Part shown: in pieces, positions 1-9,195 of the stretch
How positions within the stretch are numbered: position 1 is the first letter of the stretch
Layout of the letters: the number at the start of each line of letters is the position of its first letter
Source: Arcobacter venerupis
Lineage (GTDB): Bacteria > Campylobacterota > Campylobacteria > Campylobacterales > Arcobacteraceae
Assembly (NCBI RefSeq): GCF_013201665.1
Contig: NZ_CP053840.1
Location: 1,240,001-1,304,000 of the forward strand
DNA length: 64,000 nt
Direction of reading: 5' to 3'
The notes under the pieces: model-generated
Seen by the model: the letters and a program-made list of their open reading frames with translations, nothing else
Told to the model about the DNA's origin: nothing
Database searches by the model: none
Program-made: the position numbers and the translations under genes

Positions 1-1
1 A

Positions 2-1153
2 AATAGATTATGTTTACCAGATACAGTAGGTACTGGTGGAGATTCTCATACAAGATTCCCAATTGGTATCTCTTTCCCAGCTGGATCAGGTCTTATTGCA
101 TTTGCTGGAGTTACAGGTATGATGCCTTTAACTATGCCAGAATCTGTATTAGTAAGATTCAAAGGTGAAATGCAACCAGGTATTACTTTAAGAGATTTAG
201 TTAATGCTATTCCTTACCAAGCTATTCAAGATGGTTTATTAACTGTTGAGAAAAAAGGTAAGAAAAATGTATTTGCTGGAACAATCGTTGAAATTCAAGG
301 TTTACCAGACTTAAAAGTTGAGCAAGCATTTGAATTATCAGATTCAGCAGCAGAGAGATCAGCAGCAGCTTGTTCTGTTCAATTAGATAAAGAACCAATT
401 ATTGAATATCTATCTTCAAATATTGCTTTAATTGAAAAAATGATTGAAGAAGGTTACGAAGACGCTAAAACTCTTCAAAGAAGAGCAGATAAAATGAGAG
501 AATGGATTGCAAATCCAGTATTATTAACTCCTGACGCTGATGCTGAATATAAAGCAATTATCGAAATTGATTTAAATACAATTACTGAGCCAATCTTAGC
601 TTGTCCAAACGATCCAGATGATGTTGATACATTAACAAACATCAACAATGATCCAAAAAGAATTAAAAAAATCGACGAAGTATTCGTAGGTTCTTGTATG
701 ACTAATATTGGATTATTCAGAGCTTTAGGTGAAGTACTTAAAGGTGAAGGTGAAGTTCCTTCTAAACTATGGGTTGCGCCACCAACAAAAATGGATAAAG
801 AGCAATTAACTGAAGAGGGTTATTATTCAATCTTTGCAGCAGCTGGTGCAAGACTTGAAATTCCTGGTTGTTCTTTATGTATGGGTAACCAAGCACAAGT
901 ATCTGAAGGTGCTGCTGTATTCTCAACATCTACAAGAAACTTTGATAATAGACTAGGAAAAGGTTCTCAAGTTTATTTAGGTTCTGCTGAAGTTGCTGCT
1001 GTTACTGCACTTTTAGGAAGATTACCATCTGTTGCTGAATATATGGAAATAGTACCTAAAAAAATTACAGAGAAAAACAGAGATGGTGTTTATAAATACT
1101 TAAACTTCCACCAAGTTACTCCTGCACAATTAAGAAACCTAGTACACTCTTAA
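2..1153 (+). CDS. acnB: Aconitate hydratase B, C-terminal part (5' truncated by window edge)
   Basis: The reading frame is open from base 2, so the gene starts outside the window; the Met at 119 is internal. The fragment carries the [4Fe-4S] cluster ligands of bacterial aconitase B: a Cys in GSCMTNIG and the pair in GCSLCMGNQ, followed by the [12 protein letters not shown] active-site segment. AcnB interconverts citrate and isocitrate in the cytosolic TCA cycle (oxidative or reductive). About 384 residues are visible of a family norm near 850. A strong terminator follows directly, so the gene ends its transcription unit. The identification is secure. Confidence 0.96.
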   Translation, partial: NRLCLPDTVGTGGDSHTRFPIGISFPAGSGLIAFAGVTGMMPLTMPESVLVRFKGEMQPGITLRDLVNAIPYQAIQDGLLTVEKKGKKNVFAGTIVEIQGLPDLKVEQAFELSDSAAERSAAACSVQLDKEPIIEYLSSNIALIEKMIEEGYEDAKTLQRRADKMREWIANPVLLTPDADAEYKAIIEIDLNTITEPILACPNDPDDVDTLTNINNDPKRIKKIDEVFVGSCMTNIGLFRALGEVLKGEGEVPSKLWVAPPTKMDKEQLTEEGYYSIFAAAGARLEIPGCSLCMGNQAQVSEGAAVFSTSTRNFDNRLGKGSQVYLGSAEVAAVTALLGRLPSVAEYMEIVPKKITEKNRDGVYKYLNFHQVTPAQLRNLVHS

Positions 1154-1172
1154 TAGTTATTTTAAGCTGTAC

Positions 1173-1208
1173 AAAAGGGGAGAGGCTTTGCCTCTCCCCT
1201 TTTTTTTG
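1173..1208 (+). terminator. Rho-independent terminator of acnB
   Basis: A GC-rich stem (GGGGAGAGGC pairing with GCCTCTCCCC) closed by a TTT loop is followed by a run of eight T. The A tract on the left arm extends the stem. It lies 20 bases after the acnB stop codon and is the strongest terminator in the window. Confidence 0.93.
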
Positions 1209-1289
1209 TTAAAAATAAATTAATATTGAAATAATCATTCTATCAAAGAGAAATGGCTAAAATTCTATAAAATTATTAATAGGATTGGT

Positions 1290-2138
1290 ATGAATACTTT
1301 TTTCTCAATAGAAGAACTTAAAAATTATGCTTTTATAGTAATAGGTTCGATATTTCTATCTCTATCAGTAGTTGGTTTTTTTGCACCTAATGAACTTATT
1401 ACTGGTGGTTCTGCTGGACTTGCATTATTAATTCACTATATGACAAATCTAACTATTGGAACAATTATTGTTTTGATTAATTTCCCCCTAATATTAATAG
1501 GGATTAAATATCTTGGAAAAATGTTTGCTGTTCGAACTATTCTTACTATTATTTTAATATCTGTATTTATTGATTTTTTAACTCAAATAGTTCATGTAAA
1601 ACCTTTTGTTATTGATGATGCTTTGGGCGCAATATTTGGTGGTATTTTTGTTGGTATTGGTTTGGCTTTTACTATAAAAGGTAATTCAACAGCTGGTGGC
1701 TCAACAATATTAGCAAGAATTATTTCATCAAAAACAGAGATTAAACCTGGTCAAGTTATTTTGGTTATTGATTTTTTGATTATTTTTTCATCTTTATTTA
1801 TACTTGAAGATACAAAAAAAGTATTATGGAGTATAGTTAGTATTTATATAACTGCAAAAATAATTGATATTATTTTAACAGGTAATCTAAATAAAAAAGT
1901 AGTATATCTAGTAACTCAAAAAACTCAAATTCTTAAAGAAATAATTAGAGAAGAATTAGGTCCAGAAGGAACAATAATAAAAGGTGATGGACTTTTTGAT
2001 AATCAAGAGAAAAAAATGATTCTAATTGTTGTAAAAGTAGATAAATTGCAAAAATTAAGACAGATTGTGAAAAAAAATGATCCAGATGGATTTTTAATAA
2101 TCACAGAAGCTACTGAAATGTTAGGAAGAGGTCATTGA
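1290..2138 (+). CDS. YitT family membrane protein (DUF161/DUF2179)
   Basis: This 282-residue protein has five or six hydrophobic segments in its first ~195 residues, with the family-typical GGSAGLALL and GNSTAGGSTILARI motifs in membrane segments. A soluble C-terminal domain of about 80 residues (DUF2179) follows, containing GPEGTIIKGDGLF. That order is characteristic of the YitT family, whose molecular function is unknown. The start is the ATG preceded by AGGATTGGT. The gene is transcribed alone between the acnB terminator and the symporter gene. Confidence 0.88.
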   Translation: MNTFFSIEELKNYAFIVIGSIFLSLSVVGFFAPNELITGGSAGLALLIHYMTNLTIGTIIVLINFPLILIGIKYLGKMFAVRTILTIILISVFIDFLTQIVHVKPFVIDDALGAIFGGIFVGIGLAFTIKGNSTAGGSTILARIISSKTEIKPGQVILVIDFLIIFSSLFILEDTKKVLWSIVSIYITAKIIDIILTGNLNKKVVYLVTQKTQILKEIIREELGPEGTIIKGDGLFDNQEKKMILIVVKVDKLQKLRQIVKKNDPDGFLIITEATEMLGRGH

Positions 2139-2209
2139 TTTAATTAACTACTTTTTAGACACTTTAAAAAGTTATAGTTTATTACTAAAATATATTAAAA
2201 AGGGGCTAC

Positions 2210-3445
2210 ATGAAAAAGAAATCGTTATTTAGAAATATCGGATTTCAAATTTTGATTGCGATGATTTTGGGTACTATTGTAGGTGTTATGATGGGAGAAG
2301 GTGCATCTGTGTTTGCTCCTTTAGGTACTATTTTTATTCATTTAATTAAAATGTTAGTTATACCGTTGATTGTTATTTCAATTATTTCTGGTGCTGCAAA
2401 TTTAAGTGATAGTCCAAGTGCTGGTAAAGTAGGAATAGTAACTATTACTTTTTTCTTAATAACATCTGCTTTTGCTGTTGCTATTGCACTTTTTGCTGGT
2501 GAAATATTTAAACCAGGTGTTGGCCTTGATTTAAGTAGTGTTAATCATATGTTCTCAAATCAATATGCTGACAAAGGTCAATTACCAAGTGCAATTGAAA
2601 CAGTAATTGGAATGATTCCAACAAATATATTCCAATCACTTTTAGATGCAAATATTCTTCAAATATTAGTTTTTTGTCTATTTTTTGGTATTGCTCTTTC
2701 AAAAGTGCCAAAAGAGAAAAGTGCTGTAATTTTAAATAGTTTAGAAGCTACAACTCAAGCATTAATTTGGATGGTAACCGTTGTAATGTTTTTAGCACCA
2801 ATTGGAGTATTTGGTCTTATGGCTGATTCTGTTGGTACTTATGGTTTTGATATGCTTGAACTGGTTGGAAAATTATTTATTGTTTATATTGGTGCTTTAT
2901 TATTTTATGGATATGGTTTTTATCCTTTATTAATAAAATTATTTTCAAAAATGCCTGTACTTGAATTCCTTTCTGCTATGAAAAAACCTCAAATAGTGGC
3001 ACTTTCAACAGCTTCATCAATGGCAACACTTCCTGTTAATATGAAAACTTGTGAAGATGATTTAAAAATCTCTAAATCAACATGTTCATTTGTTCTTCCC
3101 TTGGGTGCAACAATTAACATGAGTGGAAATGCTATTTATTATGGTTTAGTAGCAATATTTTTTGCCCAAGTTTATAATATAGACTTAGGGTTTGGTGGAT
3201 ATGTGGCTATTATCTTTACAGCAACAATTGGTGCTATTGGACAAGCTGGAGTTCCAGGTCCTTCATTTTTAGTTGTTGCTGTATTAATTTCTGCTGGTAT
3301 TCCAATAGAGGGTTTACCTTTACTTTTTGCTTTAGACAGAATGTTTGACATGACTAGAACAGCTTTAAATATCACAGGTGATGCAGCTTGTGCAGTTATA
3401 GTTGATAATTTTAATAACAAAAAAGATAAATTAGAAACAGTATAA
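2210..3445 (+). CDS. Dicarboxylate/amino acid:cation symporter (DAACS family)
   Basis: This 411-residue inner-membrane transporter has the hallmarks of the GltP/DctA/SstT superfamily: the serine-rich reentrant loop (ALSTASSMATLPV, residues ~263-275), the transmembrane motif LPLGATINMSGNA, and the second hairpin with GQAGVPGP. The DRMFDMTRTALNITGD segment near the end holds the conserved Asp and Arg that bind acidic substrates in characterised members. It probably imports glutamate, aspartate or C4-dicarboxylates with Na+ or H+; the exact substrate cannot be told. The ATG follows a GGGG-containing ribosome site, and a bidirectional terminator closes the gene. Confidence 0.93.
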   Translation: MKKKSLFRNIGFQILIAMILGTIVGVMMGEGASVFAPLGTIFIHLIKMLVIPLIVISIISGAANLSDSPSAGKVGIVTITFFLITSAFAVAIALFAGEIFKPGVGLDLSSVNHMFSNQYADKGQLPSAIETVIGMIPTNIFQSLLDANILQILVFCLFFGIALSKVPKEKSAVILNSLEATTQALIWMVTVVMFLAPIGVFGLMADSVGTYGFDMLELVGKLFIVYIGALLFYGYGFYPLLIKLFSKMPVLEFLSAMKKPQIVALSTASSMATLPVNMKTCEDDLKISKSTCSFVLPLGATINMSGNAIYYGLVAIFFAQVYNIDLGFGGYVAIIFTATIGAIGQAGVPGPSFLVVAVLISAGIPIEGLPLLFALDRMFDMTRTALNITGDAACAVIVDNFNNKKDKLETV

Positions 3446-3476
3446 AAAAGAAGAGTTTATTCTCTTCTTTTTTTTG
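3444..3476. terminator. Bidirectional terminator between convergent symporter and EamA genes
   Basis: The arms GAAGAG and CTCTTC enclose a TTTATT loop, with an A tract before and a T tract after, so it can act on both strands. The last codons of the minus-strand EamA gene (stop at 3457) lie inside it. Confidence 0.85.
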
Positions 3477-4347
3477 TTTTAAAAACTAATGTATAAATTC
3501 TATTTCCTAGAACTGAAATAAATAATCCAAATAATATTAAAATAGTACCCATCACCTCTACTTGATTTAATTTCTCATTAAGTAAAATATTTGAACTAAT
3601 AATCCCAATTACAGGTATCACTAATGCAAATGGAGTAACAATAGCAGAGTTGTAGTTTTTAAGTAACCATCCCCAAATAGCAAAAGCCACTAAAGTAGAA
3701 ATGTATCCTGTATATGCAACTGAAATCCAAGTTTTAATACTAGAATTTAATAATAAAGTTAAAGGTTCATGTGTTTCAAAAATATATGAAAGTATGAATA
3801 ATGGAAGTGGAGGAATTAAACTTACCCAAACCATAAAATGTAAAAGATTTACATCTTTTATTTGTTTCATAATTACATTTGATACTGACCAAAAAATAGC
3901 AGCACTTAGTATTAAAACAATACCTAAAAGAGTGATATTTGTATCAACTGTAAAAAAGAAAAATCCAAAACCATAAAGAGCTATTATCATACCTAATAAT
4001 TGTGCATTTGAAACTTTTTCTTTAAAAATAATCATACTAAGAATTATTGTAAAAATAACTTGTGCTTGTAAAAGTAAAGATGAGATTCCAGCACTTGCAT
4101 CTGCTTTCATGGCAATAAATAAAAATGAGAATTTTAGAACACCTAAAAACAGTCCTACTCCTAAAACATTCCAAACGGATGTTTTAGGAAAAGGTATAAA
4201 AAATACAGCAGGAATAGCCACTATAAAAAATCTCAAAGATGAAAAAAGTATAGGAGGTAACTCTTCTAATCCAAACTTTATAACTGAGAAATTAACTCCC
4301 CAAATTAAAACAACAATTAATGCTAATGAAATACTTTTTAAATTCAC
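3457..4347 (-). CDS. EamA-type drug/metabolite transporter (DMT superfamily)
   Basis: The 296-residue protein has ten predicted transmembrane segments arranged as two EamA repeats. The first repeat has GVNFSVIKFGLEELPP; the second contains AAIFWSVSNVIMKQ, and ALVIPVIGIISSNILLNEKL closes the last hairpin. It resembles the PecM/RhaT/EamA exporters of amino acids or metabolites, but substrate is not predictable. The start is GTG, chosen because AAGGAGAGAGA precedes it at good spacing. A short charged tail ends in the terminator shared with the convergent symporter gene. Confidence 0.9.
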   Translation of the reverse strand: MNLKSISLALIVVLIWGVNFSVIKFGLEELPPILFSSLRFFIVAIPAVFFIPFPKTSVWNVLGVGLFLGVLKFSFLFIAMKADASAGISSLLLQAQVIFTIILSMIIFKEKVSNAQLLGMIIALYGFGFFFFTVDTNITLLGIVLILSAAIFWSVSNVIMKQIKDVNLLHFMVWVSLIPPLPLFILSYIFETHEPLTLLLNSSIKTWISVAYTGYISTLVAFAIWGWLLKNYNSAIVTPFALVIPVIGIISSNILLNEKLNQVEVMGTILILFGLFISVLGNRIYTLVFKTKKRRE

Positions 4348-4407
4348 TCTCTCTCCTTAAAATGAGAATTATAGAAAATGAATTAAATTATGTATAGTAA
4401 GAAATTG

Positions 4408-5367
4408 CTATTTTAATCCATTAACAATATTTATTGGTTTTTTCCCATCCAATACTCTTTTTGCATTTAAAACAGCTTTTTGTCTCATTTCAAAATAAGC
4501 TTTATCACTATAAAAAGCAGAGTGTGGATTTATAAGAAATCTTCCATCAAGCCAACTCTCTTTTGCTCTCCATGCATCTATCATCAAACCATTTTTTGGT
4601 GGTTCACTTGGAAGAACATCAAGATTTACACAATTTAGATGTCCAGATTTTAAAGGCTCATAAAATACATCTAAATCTTTTACAATAGGACCTCTTGCTG
4701 TGTTTACAATTGATGCACCTTTTTTCATTTTTGCTATAAACTTTTCATCAACTAGGGCATTTGTTTCAGCGTTTAAAGGGCAGTTTATAGAGATGATGTC
4801 ACAAGTTGCAAGTAGTTCATCTAAATCATCAAATCTTTTAGCTCCTAACATCTTTTCTGTTCCACTTGATAAATAAGGGTCATAAAAATATGTTTGAAAT
4901 CTCAAAGCATTTGCTTTTAAAATAACACTTCCACCAATTCTTCCAGCCCCAATTACTCCAAGTTTATAATCACTATTTCTTTTGATATTATTGAAAGTAT
5001 TTGATTGCCAAGAACCATCTTTATAATCTCTACATAAATAATCATATCTTGTAATTCCACGAGCAATATTCATAATCATAGCAATTGCTGTATCACTTAC
5101 TTCATCGGTTCCATAATCAGGAGTATTTGAAGCATAAATACCTTTTTGTTTGATATATTCTAAATCTTCAAATACATCATAACCAACTCCATATCTAACC
5201 AGAGCTTTTAGATTTGGTAATTTATCAATAAACTCATTTGTTATTTTTTTGTGCCAAACTAAAAGTACTTCTATATCTTCATGTAGTTCAGGTGATAGTT
5301 CATCTCCTAAAACCTCTTTTTCTATATAAGGGTCAGTTATTTTATCTGTTATAAATACTCTATTCAA
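4408..5367 (-). CDS. D-isomer-specific 2-hydroxyacid dehydrogenase
   Basis: This 319-residue cytosolic NAD-dependent oxidoreductase has the Rossmann motif GVIGAGRIGGS. The expected catalytic residues are present: Arg in NTARGPIVKD, Glu in LDVLPSEPP and His in NPHSAFYSD. The sequence resembles the CtBP/phosphoglycerate dehydrogenase-like branch more than FDH, but the physiological hydroxyacid is unknown. The start codon is TTG, supported by AAGGA six bases upstream; no ATG fits better. It stands alone between the EamA and GNAT genes on the same strand. Confidence 0.9.
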   Translation of the reverse strand: MNRVFITDKITDPYIEKEVLGDELSPELHEDIEVLLVWHKKITNEFIDKLPNLKALVRYGVGYDVFEDLEYIKQKGIYASNTPDYGTDEVSDTAIAMIMNIARGITRYDYLCRDYKDGSWQSNTFNNIKRNSDYKLGVIGAGRIGGSVILKANALRFQTYFYDPYLSSGTEKMLGAKRFDDLDELLATCDIISINCPLNAETNALVDEKFIAKMKKGASIVNTARGPIVKDLDVFYEPLKSGHLNCVNLDVLPSEPPKNGLMIDAWRAKESWLDGRFLINPHSAFYSDKAYFEMRQKAVLNAKRVLDGKKPINIVNGLK

Positions 5368-5419
5368 TTTTTTTCCTTGTGATAATATTGATAGTAGAGT
5401 ACTATTTCATTTATTATAA

Positions 5420-5989
5420 TTAGATAATGTTTGAAACTCTTTTTGAGGTATCAAAAACCATTTCATAGTATGTGTTATTATTAAATTCAAACTCTTGAAT
5501 AACATCAAGTCCTAGTTTTCTTTTGTGCGCTGCATATGATCTTTCATTTATTTTATTAACAAAAGTTACTAAAATAGGGTATTTTTTAGACATAGATTCT
5601 AAGGCAAAATCAAAAAGATTTTCTAAAAGTCCACTTCCTCTAACACTTTTATCAATACAAACAGGTCCATATTGGTAAGAATTATCTACTGTTAAAGTTT
5701 GTCCTAAATAGCTAAGTTTTGGTAAGTCATTTATCATGTGAGAAAATATCGGCCATTTTGACCAGAACTGCCAAGAAGCAGACATAACATATCCAAGAAC
5801 TATATCATTTTCAACAGCTATAAAAATTCCTTGTTCTTCTTCAATAATCGCTCTAAGTTCTTCTGGTGTAAATCCTGTTGTTACAAATCCATCTTTTTTA
5901 TCATCTTCTGAAATAGTTGCTAGTTGGTATTTCGCGTGTAGTTTTAAAATATTATCTATATCTTTTATTTGGGCTATTTTTAATTGCAT
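5420..5989 (-). CDS. GNAT family N-acetyltransferase
   Basis: This 189-residue protein has the GNAT fold signature: an N-terminal IAQIKDIDNILKLH segment, the acceptor strand with VLGYVMSASW, and the acetyl-CoA-binding region around KSVRGSGLLENLFDFAL, where the R-x-x-G-x-G/A pattern is RGSGLL. The start was set at the ATG encoding MQLKIAQ because GGAG lies six bases before it; a longer form would use a codon 12 residues upstream. Substrate is unknown. The downstream Crp-like gene lies on the same strand but across the promoter side, so co-regulation is not evident. Confidence 0.85.
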   Translation of the reverse strand: MQLKIAQIKDIDNILKLHAKYQLATISEDDKKDGFVTTGFTPEELRAIIEEEQGIFIAVENDIVLGYVMSASWQFWSKWPIFSHMINDLPKLSYLGQTLTVDNSYQYGPVCIDKSVRGSGLLENLFDFALESMSKKYPILVTFVNKINERSYAAHKRKLGLDVIQEFEFNNNTYYEMVFDTSKRVSNII

Positions 5990-6054
5990 CGTTGTCTCCA
6001 TAAAATTGATAGGCAAAGTATACAATCAAATTTTTTTATTGTCATTAACCTATG

Positions 6055-6654
6055 TTAATTTTTCATCTCTTTTCTAATTCTTGATAAGGCAACATCAGTA
6101 ATACCTAAATATGAAGCAATATGATAGTTAGGAACAGCATCTTCTATCATTGAATAATCACTTAAGAATTTTTCATAACGCTCTCTTGCATTTAAAAGTA
6201 AAAAATCAGCTTCTCTTCTCTCTTTTTTGATAACTAAATTTTCGTAAATACGTAATAATAAATCGTTCCATTCTTTGTATTTCTCACCAAGTTCTAATAG
6301 TTTTTTGTAAGGAATATAAAGTGTTGTAAATGAACTAAGTACTTCAACACTAAAAGGAGAACCAGTTCCATGTGATACAGCAGAGATACTACTTAAAAGA
6401 TGTCCTTTTTTTTCTGCAAAAGACTTATTAAACTCTTTTCCTTTTTCAGTAAGATAATAATATCTAGCTAATCCCTCAATTAAAAAATAAAAGTCTTCAA
6501 CCTTATCTTCCATATAAAAAAGATGTTCACCTTGTTTTAATGTTTTTGTTTTGAAATATGGTTTTGCAATGTCCCAGTTAACTTTGGAAATAGGGGAAAT
6601 ATTATTAAGTATTGGATATAAAATATCAAATTGTTTTTCAAAAGTTAAAGGCAT
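6055..6654 (-). CDS. Crp/Fnr family transcriptional regulator
   Basis: This 199-residue protein has an N-terminal cyclic-nucleotide-binding-like β-barrel (residues ~20-125, LKQGEHLFYMEDKVEDFYFLI) and a C-terminal winged helix-turn-helix ending in YLGITDVALSRIRKEM, the typical Crp/Fnr recognition helix. The FNR iron-sulfur cysteines are absent, so it is not an FNR-type oxygen sensor. Its start overlaps the end of marC by 17 bases and is preceded by AGGA at seven bases, which implies coupled expression. Its effector and targets are unknown. Confidence 0.87.
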   Translation of the reverse strand: MPLTFEKQFDILYPILNNISPISKVNWDIAKPYFKTKTLKQGEHLFYMEDKVEDFYFLIEGLARYYYLTEKGKEFNKSFAEKKGHLLSSISAVSHGTGSPFSVEVLSSFTTLYIPYKKLLELGEKYKEWNDLLLRIYENLVIKKERREADFLLLNARERYEKFLSDYSMIEDAVPNYHIASYLGITDVALSRIRKEMKN

Positions 6655-7249
6655 TATTTATTCCTATAATTAACATTTGTACCCCAATAACAGCTAGAAT
6701 TAATCCCATTAATCTTGTAACTAAACTAAGACCTTGTTCTCCCACAATAGATATAATTTTAGTGCTAAATATGAAACAAACATAAGTGATAATACATAAA
6801 AGTGCAAATACAAAAACAGTAATTACAATCTCAAGCCAACCTCCACTTGCTGAATAATTCATAGCAGTTGCAATGGTTCCAGGTCCTGCTAATAATGGAA
6901 CTGCTAAAGGAGATATTGAAACTTCTGTATCTTCACTTTCTTGGGCTGTATGAAGTTTAGAATTTATTCCTTGTAGCATATGATAACCAACTAAAAATAT
7001 CAAAATACCACCAGTTATTTTTAAAGCAGGAAGAGTTATTCCAAATAAGTTAAAAATTGATTTTCCTAAAACTGCAAATAAAACTATTATTATAAAAGTT
7101 ATAAACAGAGATTTTTTTGCAATTTGTTTTTGTACAGAAGCTTTTCTATCTCCTGCAAGGGCTACAAAAACTGTAGTGTTTGCAATAGGATTCATTATGG
7201 CAAAAAAAGCCATAAATACTGTAAGTGCGTGTTCAAGTGGTAAATTCAT
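6638..7249 (-). CDS. MarC family integral membrane protein
   Basis: The 203-residue protein has six hydrophobic segments and family motifs: the early AFFAIMNPIANTTVFVAL stretch, the ALKITGGILIFLVGYHML segment and SPLAVPLLAGPGTIATAM. These are diagnostic of the MarC/UPF0056 family. The family was once linked to multiple antibiotic resistance, but that role is not supported for E. coli MarC; function is unknown. It is the first gene of a two-gene unit with the overlapping Crp-like regulator. Confidence 0.9.
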   Translation of the reverse strand: MNLPLEHALTVFMAFFAIMNPIANTTVFVALAGDRKASVQKQIAKKSLFITFIIIVLFAVLGKSIFNLFGITLPALKITGGILIFLVGYHMLQGINSKLHTAQESEDTEVSISPLAVPLLAGPGTIATAMNYSASGGWLEIVITVFVFALLCIITYVCFIFSTKIISIVGEQGLSLVTRLMGLILAVIGVQMLIIGINNAFNF

Positions 7250-7332
7250 TATTTCTCTTTGTATTGTTTTTATGAAACGTAGTTTATTGAAATTTGATTA
7301 TACAAAACTTTAATATTATTTATTCTGTTCAA

Positions 7333-8112
7333 TTAAGCCAAAGAAAGAAGATATGCATAAGCTGTCAAACCATAAACTCTCTTAAAATGTTTATTAAGAT
7401 GAGACAAGTCAGTAAATCTATACTCTACAACTGTTGCATATAAATCTTTTGTCTGCTCTAAGTATTTTTTTGCATGAATTACTTTGCAATTTAAAAAAAA
7501 CTGATAAGGAGTTATTCCCGTATTTGTTTTAAATATTCTTATAAATTGAAATTTATTCAAATTTAACTCTTTTGCTATTTCATCTATATTCAAAATATCT
7601 TCTAGCTCATAATAAATCATCTCTTTTGCTTTTTTTACAATCAAATTTTCTTTTTTATAATCCAAAATAAAATCATTTGTAGAAAAGTTATCTGTTATAT
7701 TTAGCAAAAGTTCATTACATAAAGCTTCATCTTTTTCAAAAAAAATAGCAGATGAAAGATTTATAATATCTTGTTTTAGTTTTTCATTATAAACAATTGA
7801 TGAAGAAAATTTCACTATATCTTTTTTCCCTAAAGCTTCCAAAAAAAGCTCTGGTTTGATATATAACATTATATAATCTAACGATTCATCATTATCCCCT
7901 GATTCTCCATCATGTAACTGTTCTGGATTGAAAAGCATTACTCCATTTTTATAAGATGATTGATTAATACCATCTAAATTATATTTTTGAATACCATTTA
8001 AAGTTACACCTAATGCGTACTCTTCATGGGCATGTTTTTTATATGAGAACTTTTTCATTTTTGCTTTTAAGGCTGTAATATCTACTCTATTTTTATATAT
8101 AAATTTATCCAT
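7333..8112 (-). CDS. AraC family transcriptional regulator
   Basis: This 259-residue protein has an N-terminal cupin-like arm (residues ~15-100, with KKHAHEEYALGVTLNG and FNPEQLHDGE) and two C-terminal helix-turn-helix motifs (residues ~155-255, with LNLNKFQFIRIFKTNTGITPYQF and FTDLSHLNKHFKRVYGLTAYAY). This is the arrangement of the AraC subgroup that commonly controls a neighbouring LysE exporter. It lies nine bases downstream of the LysE gene on the same strand, so it is probably co-transcribed and may regulate that exporter. Confidence 0.9.
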   Translation of the reverse strand: MDKFIYKNRVDITALKAKMKKFSYKKHAHEEYALGVTLNGIQKYNLDGINQSSYKNGVMLFNPEQLHDGESGDNDESLDYIMLYIKPELFLEALGKKDIVKFSSSIVYNEKLKQDIINLSSAIFFEKDEALCNELLLNITDNFSTNDFILDYKKENLIVKKAKEMIYYELEDILNIDEIAKELNLNKFQFIRIFKTNTGITPYQFFLNCKVIHAKKYLEQTKDLYATVVEYRFTDLSHLNKHFKRVYGLTAYAYLLSLA

Positions 8113-8121
8113 AACTCTCTT

Positions 8122-8706
8122 TTAATTAAATATTCCAGAAATCATAATTGCACACACCACTAAAAATATCGCCATAATATTATTTGCTAATTTATTATAC
8201 TTATCCAAAAAAGACTTTAAAACTTTTCCAAATAGTACCCATAATGAAAAAGCAACACAAGCAATAAAAGTAATTAATATAACAAAAAAACTTAACTGCC
8301 AAAAAGATTTATAATAAGGCAAAATAAAACTAGGAAAAACAGTTAATGTAAATAATATTGGTTTTGGATTGACAAATTGCATAAAAAATCCAGTTTTAAA
8401 AGATGAAAATTGACTTTTATTTTTAGTGCTTTTATTCATTTTAAAAATCTGATAAGCTAAATATAACATGTAAATTGCTCCAATTATTTGTAAAATAATT
8501 ATAATATTTGGCAAAAAATTAATTAATATAGAATTAAAAATAACAGATATACTTAATAATATAAAAAATGCAAAAGTTGCACCAATAGAAAACTCAAAAG
8601 CTTTTCTAACTCCGTAATTATGTACAGTTGTAAGAATCATAATATTAGTAGGACCAGGTGTTACTATCATCAAACAACAATACAATAGAAAAAATACTAT
8701 ATTCAT
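8122..8706 (-). CDS. LysE/RhtB family amino acid exporter
   Basis: The 194-residue membrane protein has the LysE-family N-terminal signature TPGPTNIMILTTVHNYGVRKAFEFSIGA and the mid-protein GFFMQFVNPKPILFTLTVFPSF motif, with six hydrophobic segments. Family members export amino acids or their derivatives; the substrate here is unknown. It heads a likely two-gene operon with the AraC regulator. A decayed fragment of a second LysE gene lies upstream at 8888-8992. Confidence 0.91.
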   Translation of the reverse strand: MNIVFFLLYCCLMIVTPGPTNIMILTTVHNYGVRKAFEFSIGATFAFFILLSISVIFNSILINFLPNIIIILQIIGAIYMLYLAYQIFKMNKSTKNKSQFSSFKTGFFMQFVNPKPILFTLTVFPSFILPYYKSFWQLSFFVILITFIACVAFSLWVLFGKVLKSFLDKYNKLANNIMAIFLVVCAIMISGIFN

Positions 8707-8782
8707 AATTTACCTTTTTATTTTGGTAAATTATACTTTTTAAGAAAATTTAAGCATAGTACATTATTGCAATATAAATAAG

Positions 8783-8878
8783 CTAAATATCAAAAACTTT
8801 TAATACAGTTATTTTTTCTCTAAATAATGGGCTTTTTGAATCTGCTTCTATGATGTGAGAAGTCTCATGATTTATTTA
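8783..8878 (-). pseudogene. Possible coding remnant of unknown family
   Basis: On the minus strand about 31 codons are open and end in ...REKITVLKVFDI-stop, including the protein-like stretch HIIEADSKSPLF. There is no start codon with a ribosome site, and a stop closes the upstream side. It lies between an intact exporter gene and a LysE remnant, so it may be a gene scrap left by deletion. The family is not recognised. Confidence 0.25.
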
Positions 8879-8887
8879 GAATATTTG

Positions 8888-8992
8888 CTATTGCTGATTA
8901 GTAAAAGCCAGTTTTAGACCTAATAAAGCAAAAGTTCCAGCAAAAACTCGTTGTATAAATTGTGGTAAAAAAGCTAAAAAGAATTTTGTTAT
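8888..8992 (-). pseudogene. Remnant of a LysE/RhtB family exporter gene
   Basis: The minus strand reads KFFLAFLPQFIQRVFAGTFA followed by LLGLKLAFTNQQ and a stop. The first half (FFLAFLPQFI) matches the middle of LysE proteins and the second half (a G-x-F-A-x-x-G-x-K-L-A tail) matches their C-terminus. About 80 residues that should separate them are missing, as is everything upstream. It is therefore an internally deleted, dead copy. No other gene is seen in the 490-base gap 8707-9195 besides the scrap at 8783-8878. Confidence 0.65.
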
Positions 8993-9195
8993 CTAAAATA
9001 ATGGAATTATCTTTATCCATTAAAAATTATTTGACTATATCAAAATAAAACTAAATAATTTTATTTAATTTTGAGTTCATATTGGAATTAATAGGGGATT
9101 ATTTTGGAAATTTTAAATTATTTCGTAGATTTTTTGTTTTTTAAAGATATAGTTATATCTTATATATGATTATTACGATTTAAAGAAGGCTAAAA

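Noticed and set aside
3172-3420. Minus-strand open frame of 82 codons
   Set aside because: It lies wholly inside the symporter gene, has no ribosome site and no recognisable protein.
8783-8878. HxIxxxSPL pattern suggesting an inward-rectifier potassium channel scrap
   Set aside because: The match is only a few residues in a 31-codon stretch; too short to name a family.
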